From contig NC_069136.1 in the NCBI RefSeq assembly GCF_026914265.1, positions 18,283,715-18,347,714 of the forward strand: a stretch of 64,000 nt of DNA, in the 5' to 3' direction. Below the pieces are notes generated by a model. That model ran no database searches. It had not been told where the DNA came from and was given only the letters and a program-made list of their open reading frames with translations. Origin of the DNA: Mya arenaria. Its lineage: Eukaryota; Mollusca; Bivalvia; Myida; Myidae. The translations under genes were made by a program, and so were the position numbers. Shown here in pieces: positions 38,619 to 50,716 of this stretch. Position 1 is the first letter of the stretch, and every line of letters starts with the position of its first letter.

Positions 38619-39578
38619 TCATAAACTACCCCTGCATAACAATAACCCTGCTAAGGCTTTTCTGAACTTGCTATTTGCTAGGCCATATACAATCCAATTC
38701 AACCCTGAGTTCAACAGCCCAAGCATATAGCTATATTCTCTTACGCATAGAATGGTTCTGTGTCGTGTAGGTAGAAGGTCCGCTTCCAACAGTAATGTAA
38801 GTATTATAAATGGAAACCAGCAAATAGCAAAAACCATGTAGACTTTAACAACCAGCTTTGATTTGGACGGAATTCGGCTGACCGTTCTAAATTCGGATGT
38901 ATTAGGAGCATGTTTATCCCGTTGAAGCTGTGAAGTTTTCACCTTCCATATCACAATAAAACACAGCACTAGATTAAACAACAACTGGAATATCAAAGTC
39001 GCAGCAACGGCGATGATTAATCCTCTCGGAATTGCAGAACCTAGGTTGCTAAACAGAACCTCGTGTCCTAAAGAACTCACGTGCAACAATGATGGTAGCA
39101 CTGAGCAAACAATGGCAAGCGTCCAAATCAGACACATACAGCTGTAAAGCCGTCTCTTCTGCATGTGTTGATGTAAATGGCGTAAGGGAAACATTGCCGC
39201 GAAAAAACGATCCAGTGACATCGCCATTAGCGTAAGTCCAGACGCTAACATCGATACCAACACAAAAGACACTTCTATCGCACAGAAGTAGGCATATTTC
39301 AAGAGATCTGCTTGCCACAATGCATGTATGTCTCCGAGCAAATATAGCAACATGCCGACGACGAGAAAGAGATCGGCCACCGCCAAATTACCAATCAACA
39401 TGTACATGCTGCCTTTAAATTGGCGAGAATATTTCCAGAGAGTCGCCAAAATCAAACTGTTCCCGAAAAGCGCTGCTACCATCACTACAGATGCAACAGT
39501 TTTTGCGACGGCTTTGTATTCGAAACTTTGAGTGCACGTCAATGTGTCGTTCACGAAGGATCCGTTCTCTCTTAACAT
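38619..39578 (-). CDS. GPCR-1: class A (rhodopsin-like) receptor, single exon
   Basis: 319 residues, seven hydrophobic segments, ATG start at 39578. There are two N-glycosylation sequons near the N-terminus (NGS, NDT). Class A landmarks: GN in TM1 (FGNSLILATLW), LAVADLF in TM2, Cys3.25 (YFCAIEVSF), SLDRFFAAMFPLRH at the end of TM3 (DRF instead of DRY), CWFPF in TM6, and NWIVY in TM7 where the family has NPxxY. The extracellular-loop-2 cysteine that normally pairs with Cys3.25 is replaced by Ser (VLFSNLG). The near-identical GPCR-2 keeps it (VLFCNLG). The C-terminus is short, ending LLLCRGSL. Such receptors signal from the plasma membrane through G proteins. The ligand is unknown; I cannot place it in a named subfamily. 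Flanks carry no introns. A decayed third copy lies downstream. Confidence 0.88.
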   Translation of the reverse strand: MLRENGSFVNDTLTCTQSFEYKAVAKTVASVVMVAALFGNSLILATLWKYSRQFKGSMYMLIGNLAVADLFLVVGMLLYLLGDIHALWQADLLKYAYFCAIEVSFVLVSMLASGLTLMAMSLDRFFAAMFPLRHLHQHMQKRRLYSCMCLIWTLAIVCSVLPSLLHVSSLGHEVLFSNLGSAIPRGLIIAVAATLIFQLLFNLVLCFIVIWKVKTSQLQRDKHAPNTSEFRTVSRIPSKSKLVVKVYMVFAICWFPFIILTLLLEADLLPTRHRTILCVREYSYMLGLLNSGLNWIVYGLANSKFRKALAGLLLCRGSL

Positions 39579-40405
39579 ACTGTCGATAAAAGTTTATACG
39601 CCGTTGAATCCAGTCATAGGCTAAATATGCACTTCCCAGTATATATCAGCAAAATATTAGATAGGAAAAAACTTCGCATTTGTTTTTTAATGAAGCATTA
39701 AAACCCAACAGATTTAATGTTAAACTATAAAGTCATATTTGCCATACATTTGAAAACCAACTGATCTCACTGACAAGGAGCGACGTAATGATCATATTCC
39801 CTTGTCAACTCAATATCGATAATCGTAATGACACTCCCCTTCAGAACAATAATTAAAAGAGTCCGCTTTTTATCTTATTGAACCTCGTCGCCATTCCTAT
39901 TTCCCAGTGACAATAGTTTCAATAATATTAAAAATGTAACTTTTACTTCAACGAATTCCTCGTCGCATAAAGCTTTTTCTAAAGCCTTTTAATTCCAATG
40001 ATTCCTCAGTGGTCTGGGTTTGCCACGCTAAACGCGTTCATTGGTTAAAAACAATTATCATGTGTTTGACTGAAACAAGCCGGCATGGAGCTTAAGTATC
40101 GGTCTTGTTCTCTAAAAGTGTGTTTGAATAAATCCCTTTCAAACACGTTTCACCCAAGTACACATGCACTAATATACCTTCATTGCAATCATAATAATAA
40201 ATGCAGAATTAAATTATAGTATTTCGAGTTCAGTAAATATGTCTTAATAATCACCGCTTAGACTGGAACAGATTAATGATCGACGCTTAAGCCGGGGTGT
40301 CGGGCTCATTTAATATGTCTCAATGATATTCGAAAATAGGTTACCGCTTGGCAGCAGTACACTACAGCCCCGATGCTTTGCGAACAGGTTACCGATAAGA
40401 TTTTG
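39579..40405. other. GPCR-1 5' flank
   Basis: Conserved with 45531-46360. No TATA or Inr element stands out. It presumably holds the receptor promoter. Confidence 0.35.
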
Positions 40406-40409
40406 CTAG

Positions 40410-41165
40410 TTTCAGGAATTATTATTATTATTATACCAGATTTGTTGAGCGCCCTTTCAATAAAGAATACGTTCAAGGGCGCTTTACAATTAAACATGTG
40501 ACATATCGCAGATATGTGGAAATCACAAAAATGACAAATTTTAACATATTAAACCAATTCAAGTGAAACTCATATGTTGTAAAAACACACACGCATAAAG
40601 TGTCTTAAAATGTTATATGCAATAAAATAAGAATAAAAAAGTAAAATAAGAATAAGAAATCAACAACATGAAACCAAATATATATATCTATAGTTACTGT
40701 AGTTCTGTATCGTAAAAATAAGTAGGGGTAAAGACAGTCACAGTTGTTATCTATACGATGTAGTAAGTTTTGAAAAGTTGTGTTTTGAAAGAGACCAGTC
40801 GACATTTTTGTGGCGCAAGGGTGGTTGCTGCACTTGCTGATCTCAGGTTTCTAGTTGGCACGTAAACCTCCACTAAGTTGGAATCATCCAGGATCTTAAG
40901 CAAAGAAATGAGAAAGCTTTGCCATTGGGCTGGTTCGGTATGTGTTTGCGGAGTGACATACGAAATTCTGCGGTAGAAACAACGAAACCTATCCTGGAAC
41001 GCCGACAGTTCCGGAATTGGCTCCTGAATGTTTCTCGATTTTGTGGAAATGTTGCGGTTTCATTGCAAAACATGCTGAAAGGTTGCTGAATCGTTAGCGA
41101 TAGAATTTTGAAATGTTGCCGATTTGAGAGTCCGGGTGCGATGCCGAACATCCATTTTGTTATCA
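40410..41165 (-). pseudogene. LINE 3' end fragment, unit 1 copy
   Basis: Counterpart of 46365-47330. The ORF end is further damaged: about 100 bp encoding the SLPDSLRKESS block is deleted near 40790. The 3' hairpin (agcgccctt...aagggcgct) and (ATT)n tail are present at 40413-40500. Confidence 0.55.
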
Positions 41166-41520
41166 GTTGCTAGGGGGATACAATATATGATAGAGGTCTT
41201 TTCATTGCACTCAAGTTTCAAATCCAAGCTGAAATGGATGTCTTGCTTGCCTTGCCATCGTATTTGAGACAGAGAAGAGATGGCGTAATGAATTCATGTT
41301 ATGTATAGTATTCAAAACAGTTGATATATATATATATATATAAGTCCATAATTACGAACAAACCGGTCATCAGCAGCTGTATTAAAGCTTTTCAAGAAAA
41401 TCTCCCTTTAGTTTCAGAATGCATTTTCTCTACAAGCTTCTTGTAAATAACAAATTGAGAAGCAAATATATTCATTAATTATAATCTTGCTTCATCATGT
41501 TGGACAAACTTGAAAGAAAA

Positions 41521-41536
41521 GAAAGAGAGAGAGAGA

Positions 41537-41590
<54 letters not shown>

Positions 41591-41599
41591 GAGAGAGTT
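41521..41599. repeat. (GA)n microsatellite
   Basis: Pure ga runs with two 'gtga' interruptions. The equivalent in unit 1 (35697-35730) is much shorter, and that in unit 3 (47393-47488) is longer. Confidence 0.95.
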
Positions 41600-42029
41600 T
41601 GTGAAGTAATGTTCATCTTTAGTTTCAAACATCGTGTGGAATAGTTGCCTGCGTGTCTTATATTGTCTGACAGTACTGATGATTCATGTTAGTTCGTGTG
41701 CAGTGTTTATAATATTTACCCATTAAGGTATTTTATGAACTTACTATTTGCTAAGCAATGTTCAACAGCCCGAACAAATAGCGTTATATTTGCCGTATTT
41801 GCCCAGCAATGTGAAAAGAACTGACAAGGGACGACGTAGTGTCCATATTCCTTTGACAATTCTATATCGATTGCTAAGGCCTAAAAAAGGTTTGGTTAGG
41901 GTTACATCCTTTTCAAAAATAGGTAGGGTAGTTAGGCTTTTTTTTATTAGGCTTTATATAAGAATGTCATTTTTATCATTGGAGAATGGTGTGAAAGTAA
42001 CCTTCAGTATAAAGCATTCAAGGTTTTAA

Positions 42030-43648
42030 CACTGAGTGGGAACGGACACCGGATATAGCTCAAAAAGTGATAAACCGATAAGCGTTTGATTTAGACACAT
42101 GGAAAGTTTTCTATCATTTTTTTGTATTATATGGTGATATATTTATCAAAATCTAAGAGTTTTGAATAACTTGATACTGTGCAATATACGACTATGATGG
42201 AAATGTGTCTCCTCTTTTGTATAGTAGCCCAATTATCGCCGAAAGTTGCATGATCGCTCACAAAATGTTCATTGATGTGGTACGATTTCAAACATAAATC
42301 AACAAATTGAAGACAAGAATAAAGATTGAATCGAGCGAGTTCATTGTAATTGCATAATCTAGTAATGTGTAAGATATCAAAATGATATATGTTGTTGTTA
42401 CGGAGATATTCATTCCTTTTGATTCCCTGGCAGTGTACTGGGGATAGATGAAGCGAATAAATAACTGCACATGGGATAGCTATTGAGTGGACTGAGGATA
42501 ATAACGATGTATTTAGAATAACGAGACTGTGATAATGATTACGGCCATTTACCTATACGCGAGCTCGAGGGAAATTATTCGATGTTGTCCATATCGAGGG
42601 ATGAGAGCAAAAACATGTTGTTGTTTTTCGAACCTGTAAGCACTTAAAACGGTTTCATTCATACAGATTAGTTAACCATGATGCTTTTTTCACAAGCATC
42701 AATATCTAAATATTTGAAATATGCCGGTAATCTGATTAATTGAGGAACACAAAACATGGCCGTAGAATTTATGTGGTGTTTTCTATTCATATTTATAGTA
42801 TTGCTTTGTAAATCAAGAAGTTACGTTTTTGCAAACAGAAAGTCATCAGTAGGAAATGCGATATTGTGATCAAATTTGGAACACGTGAAGCTTTTTTCTA
42901 AGCTTGGGTCGATGTTGCTATTACTTAGAACAGAACAAAGGTCTCCGCTCGTTCACTTCAGTGAGAACGCATGTATTGTGACCAACCCTGATATTTAAGC
43001 AGCTTGCATATATACGTTCATTTAGGAGAGCATGGATTAAATTCATTGTTAACTAAAGTTTGCCCAATAATTTTTTAATTGCAGATTATTTGAAAGTTCG
43101 AAACAGACATACATGTATATTGTTTATAAACAGTGTTACTATGAATTTTTGTCTCATTTTACATGTTATCACCAGGACACACGTTTCTCAACTTTGAAAC
43201 TATCCCCAGTACATAATACGGCTATCCCCAGTACAGTACTGTGAACATTTCTAAGGGCATATCTTTAACAGTTTAAAAGTTACATTGCCATTTCTTACAA
43301 AAAAAATAGTTGAGCTTATGCTTGTGAAATACTTCGATTTAGATTTTTTATGTATTCGATATATTTCCTAAAAATAACAATGCTTATTGAAATTCTGTAA
43401 GTTTTGAGGTGATCATCTCAGAATTGAAGAAACATTTTTCGAGGTCTGCTAAATCGTAAGCACTTTAAAGTATACCATAGGCCAAATTTAGCATTCAGCT
43501 ATTAGTTAAAACCCTTGCTTCATTTGTGTATACGGTAGATAAGCGTTAACACAGCAAGATCTTACCTCTGGTAAAGAAAACCAACTGCATAATTGTCTGT
43601 TTACTTATCACTTTTTGAGCTATATCCGGTGTCCGTTCCCACACAGTG
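42030..43648. mobile_element. 1.6-kb non-autonomous DNA element with about 43-bp TIRs
   Basis: Left end CACTGAGTGGGAACGGACAC continuing through CGGATATAGCTC; the right end is its inverted copy with one mismatch (CACTGTGTGGG...). The flanks are TTTTAA on the left and TTTAAA on the right, so a TTAA or TTTAA target duplication. Unit 3 has the unfilled site (ggttttaaactacaaattg, 49998-50015). No transposase. CACTG termini recall CMC/EnSpm-type elements while TTAA recalls piggyBac, so the superfamily is open. It is nested inside an older MITE seen alone in unit 3. Confidence 0.75.
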
Positions 43649-43891
43649 TTTAAACTTCATATTGAAAAGCAAAATAAAAAAATATTATTTTTTTTTAGTT
43701 TCTCAATTATTATTTTTTCATACTGACTATAAACACGGTAGTATCGGCACCTTTTTCGTAGGTAGGGTCGGGTAACCCGAACCAAATGTATTTTGTTAGG
43801 CCTAATGCCGCTATAACCTGATATGAAGCACTCTCGAGTCTGTATCGCGGGATAATTCATGAACTGCACCCAATTTGACTTAAATTCTTAA

Positions 43892-44247
43892 AGCTGCACT
43901 CTCACAGATAGAACCTTTAGACAACTTTTTTATTTTTTGTCTTGGAACGAGCCAATTTTTGCAAAAATCTAAGGAAACCAGTTATATAAGACTGCTGAAA
44001 AAATGTAAGATCACAGATTTTTACATTTTAGTTCAAAAATTGATGTTTTATACATTTTTCTTAAACCATTAGTAGCGGTTTAAGCCATTAAACATTAATT
44101 TTCGAACGGAAATATGCAAATCTGCGATCTGATCATTTGTCAGCAATCTTTTATCATTGGTTTGCAGATATTTACTTAAAATTTTGCTCTTTCCAAGACA
44201 AAAAATAAAAAAAGTTGTAAGAAAGGTAAATCTGTGAGAGTGCAGCT
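43892..44247. mobile_element. Foldback MITE, copy 3, with TTAA flanks
   Basis: Segmental-duplication partner of 37948-38301. TTAA lies at 43888-43891 and 44248-44251. Confidence 0.75.
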
Positions 44248-44558
44248 TTAAGCTAAGATGGCCTATATAGCTTATTTTACATAGCATATTTACTAACGCA
44301 ATTTAAAAAATAATCTTGATTATGAAGATCACCAAGGAACTGGTAACTTGAGGTGTTGCCTAAGGCATTTTCAAAAAACAACTCCCATGGTTTTAAAGTG
44401 CAGTTTATTCTAGACTTTTCGTAAGTTATAGAACAGGAAGCAAATGGGTTTTTTGCGTTTATTGCCTTTGGTATTAAACATCATGTGAATTTGTAATGGT
44501 GCCTGTTAGTCCCTTTTTTCGACAGTTCTCTTATTTTCAACTTTTGATATAATCCAAA

Positions 44559-45530
44559 TTAGTTCGAGTTTGATAAACTACCTCTGCATAACACTAACCT
44601 TGCAAAGGATTTTCTGAACTTGCTATTTGCTAGGCCATATACAATCCAATTCATCCCTGAGTTCAACAGCCCAAGCACATAGCTATATTCTCTTACGCAT
44701 AGAATGGTTCTGTGTCGTGTAGGTAGAAGGTCCGCTTCCAACAGTAATGTAAGTATTATAAATGGAAACCAGCAAATAGCAAAAACCATGTAGACTTTAA
44801 CAACCAGCTTTGATTTGGACGGAATTCGGCTGACCGTTCTAAATTCGGATGTATTAGGAGCATGTTTATCCCGTTGAAGCTGTGAAGTTTTCACCTTCCA
44901 TATCACAATAAAACACAGCACTAGATTAAACAACAACTGGAATATCAAAGTCGCAGCAACGGCGATGATTAATCCTCTCGGAATTGCAGAACCTAGGTTG
45001 CAGAACAGAACCTCGTGTCCTAAAGAACTCACGTGCAACAATGATGGTAGCACTGAGCAAACAATGGCAAGCGTCCAAATCAGACACATACAGCTGTAAA
45101 GCCGTCTCTTCTGCATGTGTTGATGTAAATGGCGTAAGGGAAACATAACCGCAAAAAAACGATCCAGTGACATCGCCATTAGCGTAAGTCCAGACGCTAA
45201 CATCGATACCAACACAAAAGACACTTCTATCGCACAGAAGTAGACATTTTTCAAGAGATCTGCTTGCCACAATGCATGTATGTCTCCGAACAAATATAGC
45301 AACATGCCGACGACGAGAAAGAGATCGGCCACCGCCAAATTACCAATCAACATGTACATGCTGCCTCTAAATTGGCGGGAATATTTCCAGAGAGTCGCCA
45401 AAATCAAACTGTTCCCGAAAAGCGCTGCTACCATCACTACAGATGCAACAGTTTTTGCGACGGCTTTGTATTCGAAGCTTTGAGTGCACGTCAATGTGTC
45501 GTTCGCGAAGGATCCGTTCTCTCTTAACAT
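44559..45530 (-). CDS. GPCR-2: class A (rhodopsin-like) receptor, single exon
   Basis: 323 residues, starting ATG at 45530. Paralogue of GPCR-1 with about a dozen substitutions and a different C-terminus (KSFARLVLCRGSLSNSN). It keeps both disulfide cysteines: Cys3.25 in YFCAIEVSF and the loop-2 Cys in VLFCNLG. It shares the unusual DRF at the TM3 end (SLDRFFAVMFPLRH) and NWIVY in place of NPxxY in TM7. Three fairly conserved intracellular Ser/Thr sites (TSQ, TVS, PSKS) lie in loop 3. Substitutions cluster near the ends of TM2, loop 1 (LLKNVYF against LLKYAYF) and the C-tail. Of the three copies this one looks most like an ordinary functional receptor. Ligand unknown. Candidate poly(A) signal at 44456-44461. 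Confidence 0.9.
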   Translation of the reverse strand: MLRENGSFANDTLTCTQSFEYKAVAKTVASVVMVAALFGNSLILATLWKYSRQFRGSMYMLIGNLAVADLFLVVGMLLYLFGDIHALWQADLLKNVYFCAIEVSFVLVSMLASGLTLMAMSLDRFFAVMFPLRHLHQHMQKRRLYSCMCLIWTLAIVCSVLPSLLHVSSLGHEVLFCNLGSAIPRGLIIAVAATLIFQLLFNLVLCFIVIWKVKTSQLQRDKHAPNTSEFRTVSRIPSKSKLVVKVYMVFAICWFPFIILTLLLEADLLPTRHRTILCVREYSYVLGLLNSGMNWIVYGLANSKFRKSFARLVLCRGSLSNSN

Positions 45531-46360
45531 ACTGTCGATAAAAGTTTATACGCCGTTGAATCCAGTCATAGGCTAAATATGCACTTCCCAGTATATATCA
45601 GCAAAATATCAGAACGGAATAAACTTCGCATTTGTTTTTTAATGAAGCATTAAAACCCAACAGATTTAATGTTAAACTATAAAGTCATATTTGCCATACA
45701 TTTGAAAACCAACTGATCTCACTGACAAGGGGCGACGTAATGATCATATTCCCTTGTCAACTCAATATCGATAATCGTAATGACACTCCCCTTCAGAACA
45801 ATAATTAAAAGAGTCCGCTTTTATCTTATTGAACCTCGTCGCCATTCCTATTTCCCAGTGACAATAGTTTCAATAATATTAAAAATGTAACTTTTACTTC
45901 AACGCATTCCTCGTCGCATAAAGCTTTTTCTAAAGCCTTTTAATTCCAATGATTCCTCAGTGGTCTGGGTTTGCCACGCTAAACGCGTTCATTGGTTAAA
46001 AACAATTATCATGTGTTTGATTGAAACAAGCCGGCATGGAGCTTAAGTATCGGTCTTGTTCTCTAAAAGTGTGTTTGAATAAATCCCTTTCAAACACGTT
46101 TCACCCAAGTACACATGCACTAATATATCTTCATTGCAATCATAATAATAAATGCAGAATTAAATTATAGTATTTCGAGTTCAGTAAATATGTCTTAATA
46201 ATCACCGCTTAGACTGGAACAGATTAATGATCGACGCTTAAGCCGGGGTGTCGGGCTCATTTAATATGTCTCAATGATATTCGAAAATAGGTTACCGCTT
46301 GGCAGCAGTACACTACAGCCCCGATGCTTTGCGAACAGGTTACCGATAAGATTTTGCTAG
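45531..46360. other. GPCR-2 5' flank
   Basis: Near-identical to the flank of GPCR-1. Part of it (from about 45736) is also the sequence fused to the GPCR-3 remnant at 50717. Confidence 0.35.
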
Positions 46361-46364
46361 TTTC

Positions 46365-47330
<966 letters not shown>

Positions 47331-47389
47331 TAGAGGTCTTTTCATTGCACTCAAGTTTCAAATCCAAGCTGAAATGGAAGTCTTGAAAG

Positions 47390-47493
<104 letters not shown>

Positions 47494-47630
47494 GAAGTAA
47501 TGTTCATCTATAGTTTTAAACATCGTGTGGAATAGTTATGATGCCTGCGTGTCTTATATTGTCTGACAGTACTGATGATTCATGTTAGTTCGTGTGCAAT
47601 GTTTATAATATTTACCCATTAAGGTATTTT

Positions 47631-47687
47631 TAGCTCCACTGGCCGAAGGCCATGGAGCTTATGTCGTCACAGATTGTCCGTCGTGAG

Positions 47688-47735
<48 letters not shown>

Positions 47736-49716
47736 TAAACTTTTACTTTAAACGACATCTCCTCTGAAACTGATAAGCGGATTTTGACAAAACTTCACAG
47801 GAATGTTCCTTTGGTGGTCCTTTACCAAAATTGCTCAAATGGTTCCGGTCCATTGCACAATATGGCCGCCAGAGCTAAAAATAGCAAAATCTTTAAACGA
47901 CATCTCCTCTGAAACGGTTCGGCAGATTTTGATGAAACTTAACAGTAATGTTCCTTGGGTGGTCCTTTATTAAAATTGCTCAAATGGTTCTGGTCCATTG
48001 CACAATATGGCCGCCACAGCTAAAAATAGCAAAATCTTTAAACGACATCTCCTCTGAAACGGATAGGCAGATTTTGATGAAACTTGACAGAATTGTTCCT
48101 TGGGTGGTCCTTAACCATAATTGCTCAAATGGTTCCGGTCCGCTGCACAACATGGCTGCCAGGGCAAAAAAATAGAAAAACCTTTAAAGAACATCTTCTC
48201 AGAAACCGATGATCAGATTTTGATGAAACTTAACAGAAATGTTCCTTGGATGGTCCTTTATCAAATTTGCTTCAATGGTTTCGGTCCACTGCACAAGATG
48301 GCCCCCAGAGGTAAAAATAGAAAAACCTTTAAACGAAACCGATGATCGTATTGCAATGAAACTTGACAGAAATGTTACTTGTGTAGTCCTTAACCAAAAT
48401 AGCCCAAACAGTTCTGGTCTGCTGCACAACATGGGCACCAGAGCTAAGAATAGAAAAAAACGTTAAACTACATCTTCTCAGAAACCGATTATCAGATTTT
48501 GATGAAACTTTACATAAATGTTCATCGGGATGCCCTTTAACCAAAATTGCCCAAATGGTTCCGGTCCGCTGCACAACATGGCTGCGAGAGTTAAAAATAG
48601 AAAAACCTTTAAGGACTTCTCGTCCGCAGTCTTCACGAAAAACATTTTAACCTACTAGCCAGTTGGACTAGCATAATGGCATATTTTACTAGTCCGAATG
48701 ACAATCTAGTAGTCCTACTATTTTGCCACATTATAAAACTGTATGCTTGAGGTAAATACCTATTTCAATTGAGCAGCTTGCAGTTTGAGTAAACATTTCT
48801 TTATTATGATGCTCATGCAGTGATAGGGAGTGACATCCTTCTGTTGGGAATAGTGCTCCTTGTTTTTCAGAACCTATGGGTACTATGTAAAAACAAAAGG
48901 CATCTTGCTTGAATAGACTGTAATAATATCAACATGGTTAGAAAAGAAATGCCATGCTTTAATAGCTTTGATTACATTTTACTACTGAATTACCTCCCTT
49001 TAATAGAAAAAAAAATAATGTCTTAATTTTTCACGTATAGCATCTTTAAATAATTTTTAAACAATAATAATTTATGAGTAAACATATAAGCATAAAGTTC
49101 TCACAAAAAGATCAATTTAAAAACCTTACATTTATACATAGGAAAGTATATATAGACTGAACATTAATTTTCGTTTAAGTGACATTCTGAAAGTTTATGA
49201 AACAGCTATTTTTAGTAACTTAAATGGCCGAAAAGTGTAAGTGAAACACCAAGTCGATTCTATCTCGTCAGTTCTTGTTCAGGTTAGATATTTGCTTCAT
49301 AATCTATTCAGATTAAATGTTAACCGATGATCAGATTTTGATGAAACTTGACAGAAATGTTCCTTGGGTGGTCATTAACCAAAATTTGTTAAATGGTTCC
49401 AGTCCACTGCACACCATGGCTGCCAGAGCTAAAAAATAAAAAAAACTTTATACGACTTGTCGTCGAAACCGATGACCTTTTTTCGATAAAACTTGACAGA
49501 AATGTTTGTTTGGTGCTCCTTTACTCAAATTGCCCAAATCATTTCGGTCCACTGCACAACATGGCAGCCAGAGCTATTAAAGTAAAAAAAATTTTTAAAT
49601 AACTTCTCCTCAAAAATTGATGATTGTATTTCTATGAAACTTGACGAAAATGTTCGTTAGGTGGTCTTTGCTTGAACCTTTTGGCCAGTGGAGCACAGGC
49701 ACTGATGTGCCTCTTG
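47631..49716 (+). mobile_element. Helentron/pearl-like non-autonomous element with tandem-repeat core
   Basis: Inserted into unit 3 between 'aaggtatttt' and 'tatgaactt'; units 1 and 2 show the empty site. The 5' end TAGCTCCACTGGCC can fold on itself (GGCCATGGAGC). The 12-bp inverse GGCCAGTGGAGC lies near the 3' end, followed by a small terminal hairpin AGGCAC-TGAT-GTGCCT. The core has six plus three tandem units of about 145 bp ('gttccttgggtggtccttta', 'cactgcacaacatggc', 'gatgaaacttgacagaaa') around a 700-bp unique part. A (TGCG)n tract lies at 47688-47738. There is no obvious multi-base target duplication. Short subterminal inverted repeats, core minisatellite and 3' hairpin match what is described for Helentron-type elements and the bivalve pearl family. 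It encodes no protein; open frames are repeat shadows. Confidence 0.7.
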
Positions 49717-49858
49717 TATGAACTTACTATTTGCTAAGCAATGTTCAACAGCCCGAACAAATGGCGTTATATTTGCCGTATTTGCCCAGCAATGTGAAAA
49801 GAACTGATAAGGGACGACGTAGTGTCCATATTCCTTTGACAATTCTATATCGATTGCT

Positions 49859-50137
49859 AAGGCCTAAAAAAAGGTTTGGTTAGGGTTACATCCTTTTCAA
49901 AAATAGGTAGGCTTTTTTTTATTAGGCTTTATATAAGAATGTCATTTTTATCATTGGAGAATGGTGTAAAAGTTATCTTCTGTATAAAGCATTCAAGGTT
50001 TTAAACTACAAATTGAAAAGCAAAAAAAGCGTTTATTTATTTTTTCTTCAAACTGACTATAAAAACGGTAGGGTCGGCCCCTTTTTCGTAGGTAGGGTCA
50101 GGTAACCCGAACCAATTGTATATTTGTTAGGCCTAAT
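49859..50137. mobile_element. MITE with AGGCCTAA termini (host of the nested 1.6-kb element in units 1-2)
   Basis: The left end AAGGCCTAAA...TTTGGTTAGGGTTAC is mirrored by GGTAACCCGAACCAA...TTAGGCCTAA. In unit 3 it is about 280 bp. In units 1 and 2 the same ends (for example 41876 and about 43805) are pushed apart by the CACTG element. Confidence 0.5.
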
Positions 50138-50504
50138 GCCGCTATAACCTGATATGATACACTCTCGAGTCTGTATCCCGTGTTTATTCATGAATTTAAT
50201 CCAATTTACCTTAAATTCTAAACCTCAGAAAGTTTATGAAGTTCACTTTTTCATAGCAAATTTACTCGATTTAAAACAAATATATGTTTTCATGATTATA
50301 AAGCTTGGAAATCTGGCTGTCTCAAGGCCCATCCAAAACAACTACCACGGTTTAGGAATGCATGTTTGTACTAAAGGGAAGCAAATGTTTTTAGCTGTGT
50401 TGTTAAGCATTACGTGAAATAGTAATGGTGCCTGTTTGTCCTTTATTGCCCAACAGTAATTGTATTTTCTTCTTTTAAAATAATCCAAGTTAGTTCGAGT
50501 TCGA

Positions 50505-50716
50505 TAAACTTCCCCTGCAGAATACTAACCCAGCGAAGGCTTTTCTGAACTTGCTATTTGCTAAGCCATATAAAAACCAATTCATCCCCGAGTTCAACAG
50601 CCCAAGCACATAGCTGTACTCTCTTGCGCATATAATGAATGATATAGCGTCGTGTAGGATGAATGTCCGCTTCCAACAGTAATGTTAGAATTATAAATGG
50701 AAACCAGCAAATAGCA
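50505..50716 (-). pseudogene. GPCR-3 remnant (TM6-TM7 only)
   Basis: The minus strand keeps ICWFPFIILTLLLEAD from TM6. A net 4-nt insertion near 50632 then shifts the frame, so the TM7 NSGMNW.. part reads out of frame. Everything from the start codon to TM5 is gone: 'aatagcaa' (equivalent to 44780 in unit 2) is joined to 'cgtaatgatc' (equivalent to 45736), a deletion of roughly 955 bp. Non-functional. Confidence 0.85.

Larger units (their letters stand above)
35415..41288. repeat. Segmental duplication unit 1 (GPCR-1)
   Basis: First of three tandem units. It aligns with 41289-47382 nearly base for base, apart from an 87-bp loss near 36125, a roughly 100-bp loss near 40790 and microsatellite length changes. 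It contains in order: a (GA)n tract, a nested DNA element, a TTAA MITE, the GPCR gene (minus) and a LINE 3' end (minus). Confidence 0.85.

Noticed and set aside
39049..39531. Open frames antisense or out of phase to GPCR-1 (and the same at 44926-45483)
   Set aside because: Shadows of the receptor coding sequence, conserved only because the duplication is recent.
47948..49602. Several 70-80 codon frames with shared motifs
   Set aside because: All come from the 145-bp tandem units of the mobile element, in both strands.
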